Part shown: piece by piece, positions 7,179 to 12,030 of the stretch
How the letters are laid out: each line of letters opens with the position of its first letter
Position numbering within the stretch: the first letter of the stretch is position 1
Translations under genes and position numbers: made by a program
Assembly (NCBI GenBank): GCA_025449435.1
Contig: JANWJO010000056.1
Span: 1-12,030, forward strand
Source of the DNA: Chloroflexota bacterium
GTDB lineage: Bacteria; Chloroflexota; UBA4733
Length of the DNA stretch: 12,030 nucleotides
Direction of reading: 5' to 3'
Notes under the pieces: generated by a model
Told to the model about the DNA's origin: nothing
Database searches by the model: none
The model's input: only the letters and a program-made list of their open reading frames with translations

Positions 7179-7518
7179 AGCCCGCCGTCCTCTCGTTGCG
7201 CGCACCCACTCTGCGAGGTTCGCGCGTTCAACGTCACGGTTGCCACCTGTGCAACCCGGCCGCAGCAGCAGCGCCGTGCGTACACTATAAGCAAGGCTAC
7301 TCGAAACGGTCAACCAACCCAAGGCACATCCCCCGGAATGGGCCAACCATCGGGCTAGTGCTCGCCTCACTCCGTAGCATACCAAGGCCGGGAGGAGCAG
7401 TGACATGGCGTCCTTGGCCGTGCAGCATCACCCCTGCGCTCCGATTGCAAGTGAAAGCTCGATAACGCCCCTGGACAGCCAATAGAGCATGCTTTAATTC
7501 CAGTAGGTGGCCGCCGAG
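7179..7518. other. Intergenic region between the helical-protein and glycosyltransferase genes
   Basis: This 340-base stretch holds the promoter of the small helical protein (7284-7313). Frames within it show no family features. I see no clear intrinsic terminator for the minus-strand glycosyltransferase gene that ends at 7519. Confidence 0.5.
7284..7313 (-). promoter_or_regulatory. Sigma-70-type promoter for the small helical protein
   Basis: On the minus strand, TTGACC (7313-7308, 5 of 6 matches) is followed by an 18-base spacer and TATAGT (7289-7284, 5 of 6 matches). Transcription would start near 7277, about 100 bases before the ATG at 7178. Confidence 0.6.
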
Positions 7519-8286
7519 TTACCCCAACCGCCGAGCTAGTGCAGTCTTCACGACGAGGCAAGCCATTGCGGGCAGGGCGAGCATGCGGCGCGCCCGCCAG
7601 GGCTCACGCCACAAGCGGTAGAGCCACTCCAACCCAGCGCGCTGGAGCACCCGTGGTGCCCGGGCTTTGCGACCCGACAGGAAGTCGAACGCCCCGCCAA
7701 CACCCATGCCCACCGTTGCCGGGGTGTGGCAGAGGCAGCGCTCCAACCAGAAGTCCTGTTGAGGCGCACCGTAGGCGACTAGCAGGATGTCGGGGTGTGC
7801 CTCGCCGATCTGCCGGAGGGCCTCAGCGTCGTCAACCGGCCGTGGCGAGCCGCTCCAAGTTCCAGCGACGACCAGGCCCGGCGCTTGACGTTGCAACTCC
7901 TGGGCGGCGGCCCCGGCGACACCGGGCGCCGCGCCCAGGAAAAATACGCGCCAGCCTGCACGAGCGGCGCGTTGCGCCAGTGGCACCAAGAGGTCGGTGC
8001 CGGTGACCCTTCCGCGCACCGGAGTGCCCAGCAGACGTGCCGCTAGCACCACGCCCGCGCCGTCAGCGATCGCCAGAGACGCCGATCGTAAGATGGCCGC
8101 AAAGGCTGGCTGATAGCGCGCGGCAATGATGTACTCGCTGTTGACCGTGATCACGCGGTGATGGCCACCACGCTGAATAAACCCGGCGATAGCCTCAACC
8201 GTTTCGGGCAAGGACACCCGGTCAACGGGAATACCAAGAATGTCAATGCGCGGGGACAAGCTCACCCGCCTCCCTGAGCGCAGCAT
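7519..8286 (-). CDS. WecG/TagA/CpsF-family glycosyltransferase
   Basis: This enzyme of up to 255 residues transfers a sugar, in known members N-acetylmannosamine(uronic acid), from a nucleotide sugar to a lipid-linked acceptor during cell-wall or exopolysaccharide synthesis. Visible family features are TVNSEY (47-52), the catalytic-Asp motif ADGAGVV (Asp75), a GxDLL-like TGTDLL, PDILLVAYGAPQQDFW, the glycine-rich VGMGVGGAFDFLSGR and the C-terminal LEWLYRLWREPWR. The fold is soluble; the C-terminal basic helices usually bind the membrane. The start is uncertain. ATG 8286 has no Shine-Dalgarno sequence, whereas GGGAGG lies 9 bases before an in-frame TTG at 8259 (a GTG at 8265 is also possible), so the protein may be 7 or 9 residues shorter. 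No other glycan genes are nearby. Family call is strong; the exact sugar and acceptor are unknown. Confidence 0.92.
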   Translation of the reverse strand: MLRSGRRVSLSPRIDILGIPVDRVSLPETVEAIAGFIQRGGHHRVITVNSEYIIAARYQPAFAAILRSASLAIADGAGVVLAARLLGTPVRGRVTGTDLLVPLAQRAARAGWRVFFLGAAPGVAGAAAQELQRQAPGLVVAGTWSGSPRPVDDAEALRQIGEAHPDILLVAYGAPQQDFWLERCLCHTPATVGMGVGGAFDFLSGRKARAPRVLQRAGLEWLYRLWREPWRARRMLALPAMACLVVKTALARRLG

Positions 8287-8300
8287 AAGGAGAAGAAACA

Positions 8301-8342
8301 GACCTCATTCCCTGCCCTTCTCCACCAGTGGAGAAGGGGGAA
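8301..8342. repeat. REP-like GC-rich palindromic repeat
   Basis: A perfect 10-base-pair palindrome (arms 8315-8324 and 8329-8338, CCCTTCTCCA and its complement) with a CCAG centre is preceded by CCTCATTCCCTGC. This form, a CCTCA-CCC-TGCCC prefix followed by a C/T-rich stem, resembles interspersed repeats that I recall from many Chloroflexota and other GC-rich genomes. It lies between mtaB and the glycosyltransferase gene and may also act as a weak terminator, but it lacks a T-tract. Confidence 0.6.
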
Positions 8343-8375
8343 GTCACGAAACTGAGCACGAGGACGCCGGTCACG

Positions 8376-9737
8376 CTAACCGCTCACCGATGCGATCTCG
8401 CCGGAACCGGCGAGCTCCCCCCAACAGCCCCAGGGAGCCGTCTCGGTGAGCCTTACCGGGAGCAACTGGTTGGTGAGGTTGGCTACGCTGGCAACGTGTA
8501 CGCGCACATAATCATCGGTGAGGCCCTGCCACACTCCGGCCATGGCTTCGCCTTCCCACAGCACGGGTACGGTCGTTCCCAGATGTGCGTCGCGGAACTG
8601 TCGCGCCAGATGTTCGCCGAGCAGTTCCAGCCGGGCCGCGCGCGAGCGCTTCTCGTTGCCAGCGCACTGATCGGCCATCTCTGCGGCGGGTGTACCGCTA
8701 CGAGGCGAGTAGGGGAAGATGTGTATCTTGGAGAATCGTGCCTCCTCGGCCAACGAACACGTCAGGTCGAAGTCCTGTTCGGTCTCACCGGGAAAGCCAA
8801 CGATCACATCCGTGCTGATGGCGGCGCCGGGCACCGCCGCGCGGATGGTAGCGATGAGGTCGAGAAAGCGAGCACGTGAGTAGCCACGGCGCATAGCTCG
8901 CAGGACGCGATCGCTGCCGCTCTGCACGGGCAGGTGAAACTGCCGGCACATGCGCAGGTCTTGCCACAAGGGGAAGTACTGGATCGGGAAATCCTGCGGT
9001 TCGACGGATGACAGCCTGATACGTGCAATTGTGGTGCGATCAAGCACCGCGGCGGCGAGGTCGCCGAGGTTGGTCCGGCGCGTGCGACCACCAACGGTCA
9101 CAGGTGCCAGGTCTTTGCCGTAGCCACCGAGGTGCGTGCCGGTGAGCACCACCTCTTGGTAGCCTACCTCGACAAACTGCTGGATCTCCAGCACACATTG
9201 CTCGATGGGCTTGCTGCGCTGGCCGCCACGTGCTTGCGGCACGATGCAGAAGGTGCAGTGATTGTTGCAGCCCTCCTCTACCTTGAGCTGGACGCGCGTG
9301 CGGCCGAGCCAGCCTGGGGCCAGGACGGCAAGTGCTGGGAGCGAAGCGCGCCTTTCCTGGAGTACGTTCCCGTTGCGTTCGGCAAGCAGTTGATCGACTT
9401 GCTGTACCAGTGTGTCCTTGTCGCGGTTGGGTAGCGCAAGCGTGACGCCCTCCACCTGTGCCGCCTCACCCGGAGACACCGATGGATAGCACCCCGTGAG
9501 CACGACCACGGCGCTCGGGTGCTGCCGGGCGGCTCGTCGAGCAGTTTGGCGGGACTGGCGGTCGGCCAGGTTGGTGACCGTGCAGGAGTTCACCACCACC
9601 ACATCGGCTGGTTCGCCTTCTGGGGCGAGGCGATAGCCAGCTTGCACGAACCGGCGGGCCATTTCTTCGGTATCGGCCTGGTTGAGGCGGCAGCCCAATG
9701 TTTCAAACGCCACCGCTGGTTGCTTGGTCACAGTCAC
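8376..9737 (-). CDS. mtaB: tRNA t6A37 methylthiotransferase MtaB
   Basis: This 453-residue radical-SAM enzyme converts t6A to ms2t6A at position 37 of ANN-decoding tRNAs, which supports codon-anticodon pairing. The N-terminal methylthiotransferase domain has the three cluster-binding cysteines in LGCRLNQ (Cys16), NSCTVT (Cys52) and TGCYPS (Cys83). The radical-SAM motif is CNNHCTFC (Cys157, Cys161, Cys164). Segments typical of the family follow: LSSVEPQD, LPVQSGSDRVLRAMRR and STDVIVGFPGET. The C-terminal TRAM domain begins near LGTTVPVLWEG. The NSCTVTNLADRQSR signature separates MtaB from MiaB and RimO. The start is GTG at 9737, whose last two bases join the rsmE stop in a GTGA overlap; an in-frame extension to 9797 would bury it deep inside rsmE. 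It is the last gene of the prmA-rsmE-mtaB cluster. Confidence 0.95.
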   Translation of the reverse strand: MTVTKQPAVAFETLGCRLNQADTEEMARRFVQAGYRLAPEGEPADVVVVNSCTVTNLADRQSRQTARRAARQHPSAVVVLTGCYPSVSPGEAAQVEGVTLALPNRDKDTLVQQVDQLLAERNGNVLQERRASLPALAVLAPGWLGRTRVQLKVEEGCNNHCTFCIVPQARGGQRSKPIEQCVLEIQQFVEVGYQEVVLTGTHLGGYGKDLAPVTVGGRTRRTNLGDLAAAVLDRTTIARIRLSSVEPQDFPIQYFPLWQDLRMCRQFHLPVQSGSDRVLRAMRRGYSRARFLDLIATIRAAVPGAAISTDVIVGFPGETEQDFDLTCSLAEEARFSKIHIFPYSPRSGTPAAEMADQCAGNEKRSRAARLELLGEHLARQFRDAHLGTTVPVLWEGEAMAGVWQGLTDDYVRVHVASVANLTNQLLPVRLTETAPWGCWGELAGSGEIASVSG

Positions 9738-10492
9738 GACGCCACGGCTTCTCGTGGCCAGCGTTGCCGCGCCTGCGCCCATACGCCGCTCAGGCACTGC
9801 ACGGCGGCGCAGGCTGCCAGGGAAGCGGTTTCGGCGCGTAGCACCAGGGGCCCCAGCGAACAGGCGTGCAGGCCGTGCGACGCGGCCAGCGCGAATTCCG
9901 CATCCTCAAAGCCACCTTCGGGTCCAACCAATACGCTGATGCTCCGCGGCTGGCTTTGCATCAGGTCCAGCAGCGCGGCGCCCCCATGTTCGGAGCAGCA
10001 GAGGGCCAGGTCTACACGAGCGGCCAGGGCGCAAGCTTGCGCAAGCGCAATTGGGGCACTGAGCACGGGCAGCGTGCTGCGCTCACACTGCTCGGCGGCC
10101 TCGCTCACGACGTGCTGCCAGCGCGTGGGGACACCAGCTTGGGTGACGTGCGCCACACAGCGCTGGCTCACCACTGGTGTGATGCTAGCCACACCGAGTT
10201 CGGTGGCCTTTTGCAGTACCAGTTCGAAGCGCGGACCTCGCAGCAGTGCCGGATACAGGTGCAGTTGTGGTCCAGTTGGGAGGTGTTGCCGGCGTTGCAC
10301 GGGGCTGGCCAGCACGCGGCGTTCGCTCACCTGCGCCAATGTACACAGCACTTCCAGTCCCTGGCCGTCGAACAGCTCCACGTACTCGCCAGCGCGCAGG
10401 CGCAGCACGCTGGCGATCTGGTGTGCTGGGGCGCCTTCCAGCGTATACAAGGGGGCCATGGCAGGAAGATCGGTGACGCAAAACCGGTGCAT
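9734..10492 (-). CDS. rsmE: 16S rRNA m3U1498 methyltransferase RsmE
   Basis: This protein of about 252 residues is a SPOUT-class methyltransferase that methylates N3 of U1498 in 16S rRNA within the small subunit. The N-terminal PUA-like domain shows HQIASVLRLRAGEYVELFDG. The knot domain has QKATELGV, SEAAEQCERS, LVGPEGGF and LGPLVLRAETA, the last two forming the cofactor-binding knot. Length matches the family (about 240-250). The ATG at 10492 overlaps the prmA stop by one base (TGATG); a GTG one codon upstream (10495) is also possible. GAGAAG precedes both. Its end overlaps the mtaB start by 4 bases. The tight packing implies one transcript and coupled translation, so the stop codon inside prmA could reduce its expression. 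Confidence 0.95.
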   Translation of the reverse strand: MHRFCVTDLPAMAPLYTLEGAPAHQIASVLRLRAGEYVELFDGQGLEVLCTLAQVSERRVLASPVQRRQHLPTGPQLHLYPALLRGPRFELVLQKATELGVASITPVVSQRCVAHVTQAGVPTRWQHVVSEAAEQCERSTLPVLSAPIALAQACALAARVDLALCCSEHGGAALLDLMQSQPRSISVLVGPEGGFEDAEFALAASHGLHACSLGPLVLRAETASLAACAAVQCLSGVWAQARQRWPREAVAS

Positions 10493-11409
10493 CACGCTTC
10501 TCGCGTCAAGTGATACGCACGCCAGTCGCCTTCGGCCAGCCCGGTGACCGGCACGAAGCCGTGCAGGGCAAAGGTGATCAGCGTTTCGATTGCAGCCGGC
10601 TCGATGATGCCGGACAGCAGCAACCGGCCACCAGGCGCAACAGCTGCTGTGAGCGCCGGCGCGAGCTCCTGAAGTACCTTAGCGATGATATTGGCGACGA
10701 CAACGTCGTAGTGGGCTGGGCCATCAGCCGGCGGCACACTGCCGGCGCAGATGGTGACCTGGCGCTCCAAGCCGTTGGCCGCTGCGTTGTCGCGGGCAAC
10801 CGTCACGGCGGCCGTATGCGTGTCCACGCCGTAGGCATGCGACGCTCCTAAGCGCACGGCGGCGATAGCTAGCACACCGGAACCAGTGCCTGCATCGAGG
10901 ACGGTGCTCCCTTCCAGCGGCGCATGTTAGAGCAGCCGCAGCGCCAGGCGTGTGGTCGGGTGCAGGCCGGTGCCAAACGCCGCGCCAGGATCCAGGCGTA
11001 TCACAACGTCGTCACCCGCTGGCGTCACGGTTTCCCAGGTGGGGACGAGCAGCAGCCGCTGGCCAATGCGCTGCGCGTGATAGTGCTGCTTCCAGTTGTT
11101 GGCCCAATCCTCCTCTTGGACGACGCGAAAGCGAGGACCTTGTACCGGATTGGGAGAAATCACCGACACGTGCCAGACCGCTTCCTCGATACGCCGTTGC
11201 GCCGCAGGATCGAAGCTGCCTTCAGGCACATAGCCTCGGATGCTCACCGGCCCCGCCGGCGTGCTGCCATCCCAGCTACCGTCAGCCTCGATTCCCTCGA
11301 GCCCTTGCGTGGCCACTACACCATCGGGACAAAATGGCCGCAGCACACCGACCAGCGCCTCAGCGGCTTCGCTATCGGTGTCGATGGCAACTTCGACCCA
11401 TTGGGCCAT
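10492..11409 (-). pseudogene. prmA: Ribosomal protein L11 methyltransferase PrmA, interrupted by an in-frame TAA
   Basis: PrmA trimethylates ribosomal protein L11 with S-adenosylmethionine. The gene starts at ATG 11409 (AGGAG 8 bases upstream; MAQWVEVAIDTDSEAAE) and continues in one frame to TGA at 10494-10492, 305 codons, a usual length. Codon 161 (10929-10927) is TAA. Before it are the N-terminal L11-binding domain and FGTGLHPTTRLAL; after it, in the same frame, come VLDAGTGSGVLAIAA (SAM motif I) and VVANIIAKVL (catalytic loop). No bases are lost, so this is a point nonsense change, not a frameshift. The 160-residue product would have no methyltransferase domain. An in-frame restart is possible only at GTG 10875, inside motif I. 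TAA is a normal stop in neighbouring genes, so recoding is unlikely. It may be a young pseudogene or a sequencing error. Confidence 0.88.
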
Positions 11410-11464
11410 GCTGGCGCTCCTGCACTGACTGAACCGGGGCATGCTACCACCCGGAGGTGCGCCA

Positions 11465-11496
11465 AGGGGCGAGCGCCCTTTGGGCAGCCCGCCCCT
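11465..11496. repeat. Imperfect palindrome across the ctaG stop codon
   Basis: Outer arms AGGGGCG (11465-11471) and CGCCCCT (11490-11496) are exact complements, and inner bases GCCC/GGGC continue the stem around a three-base TTT centre with one mismatch or wobble and one bulge. The TAG stop of the minus-strand ctaG-like gene (11497-11495) lies in the outer arm. It resembles an interspersed GTAGGGGCGGG-type repeat and may end ctaG transcription, though no T-tract follows. Confidence 0.55.
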
Positions 11497-12030
11497 ACCG
11501 CACGCGCCGGTGGATGGGGTCGGGCGTGGCGCTGGGTTCGTGAAACACCTCAACCATCACAACCGTGGCGGCGGCCAGCAAGACGAGCATGCCGGCGAGA
11601 AGCATGATCCAGCCAGCTGCCTGCTGATCCGCCAGCGCGTCGAAGCCCCAGAACAAGTGGGCACCCACTGGCAGGATGTACATAGGCCGGGGAACGAACG
11701 CCAGCATGAAGCCGAGGAACTTGATCACCATGCTCCCGGCGAACAGGTATACCAACTTGCCCATCGCGGCCAGCTCACTATTCCAAGCTGGCAGCGGCTC
11801 GACGACGGGCCACCAAAACAGCACGGCAACGGCGAGGATGGACAGACCTGCTAGCACCCGCATGCGGTCATCAGCCAGCGTCAGGTTGAACAAACGAGGC
11901 GTGTACCAAATGAAGAGTACGGTAACGAACTGGCTGAGTGCGCGCAGCGGACTAGTAGCCCACTTCATCAGGCGACGCAACCACTTACGCTCGAAGATGG
12001 GCAGCAACAGCGGGCGCGGCACGCCGAGCA
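11495..12030 (-). CDS. CtaG-like (Caa3-type) cytochrome c oxidase assembly membrane protein, N-terminus off the window
   Basis: The frame is open to the right edge, so about 177 C-terminal residues are visible of an expected 260-300. Proteins of this family (Caa3_CtaG) help insert copper into cytochrome c oxidase in the membrane. Four hydrophobic segments can be seen: around LSQFVTVLFIWY, VLAGLSILAVAVLFWWPVV, LVYLFAGSMVIKFLGFMLAF and GWIMLLAGMLVLLAAATVVM. The strongest family sign is DQQAAGWIM near the last helix, which matches the usual DQQ-x-GG-x-IMW pattern, together with the FWWPVV segment. A GTG at 12022 could be misread as a start, but the homologous proteins have further helices before it. 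The gene ends inside a palindrome at 11465-11496, with prmA starting 86 bases on. Family call good; role in this organism inferred. Confidence 0.8.
   Translation of the reverse strand, partial: LGVPRPLLLPIFERKWLRRLMKWATSPLRALSQFVTVLFIWYTPRLFNLTLADDRMRVLAGLSILAVAVLFWWPVVEPLPAWNSELAAMGKLVYLFAGSMVIKFLGFMLAFVPRPMYILPVGAHLFWGFDALADQQAAGWIMLLAGMLVLLAAATVVMVEVFHEPSATPDPIHRRVR

Noticed and set aside
9738..9797. A 20-residue N-terminal extension of MtaB
   Set aside because: It would overlap rsmE by more than 60 bases and is Arg/Ala-rich; the GTG at 9737 with a GTGA junction is the natural start.
9519..10547. Plus-strand open frame of 342 codons
   Set aside because: It runs antisense to mtaB and rsmE, whose motifs are clear; its product is Ser/Arg/Cys-rich and resembles no family.
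10927..10929. Stop-codon reassignment or programmed readthrough at the prmA TAA
   Set aside because: The binding-protein, second-permease and glycosyltransferase genes end at TAA as an ordinary stop, and I see no readthrough context.
10924..11607. Plus-strand open frame of 227 codons
   Set aside because: It is antisense to prmA and the ctaG end; the composition is Arg- and Ala-rich with no domain features.
1..12030. CRISPR arrays, tRNA or rRNA genes, transposases, defence or prophage genes
   Set aside because: I looked for spaced direct repeats, cloverleaf patterns and transposase or integrase motifs on both strands and found none.

Overview
This is a GC-rich bacterial chromosomal segment, most likely from a member of the Chloroflexota. 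The basis is the Ala/Ser/Thr-rich linker behind a twin-arginine lipoprotein signal in a sugar-binding protein, GTG and TTG starts, the gene complement and GC-rich interspersed palindromes. No 16S or other phylogenetic marker was analysed, so this assignment is an inference. There is no phage, plasmid, CRISPR or toxin signature, and I found no clearly new multi-gene system.

Left part (1-5040): the window opens inside sucC (succinyl-CoA synthetase beta subunit, minus strand, C-terminus beyond the left edge). A 513-base divergent intergenic region carries a good sigma-70-type promoter for each side. On the plus strand follows a carbohydrate ABC transporter: a MalF-type permease, a MalG-type permease and, after a 258-base gap, a Tat-type substrate-binding lipoprotein. 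A strong intrinsic terminator ends this unit at 5006-5040. No ATPase subunit is encoded here, so it must come from elsewhere in the genome.

Middle (5041-8286): a two-gene plus-strand unit pairs an NAD-type short-chain dehydrogenase (TTG start) with a CPBP-family intramembrane protease through a 4-base GTGA overlap. Convergent to it is a 114-residue helical protein of unknown function with its own promoter. Next on the minus strand is a WecG/TagA/CpsF glycosyltransferase.

Right part (8287-12030): a minus-strand translation-maintenance cluster runs prmA, rsmE, mtaB, an order also known from Firmicutes, with 1-4-base overlaps. prmA is broken by an in-frame TAA just before its S-adenosylmethionine-binding motif. 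Upstream is the C-terminal part of a CtaG-like cytochrome oxidase assembly protein, cut by the right edge. Palindromic repeats sit between mtaB and the glycosyltransferase gene and across the ctaG stop codon.

The points most worth checking are the prmA nonsense codon and a Val in place of the conserved metal-ligand Asp in SucC. Both are one base away from the expected codon, so sequencing error must be excluded first.
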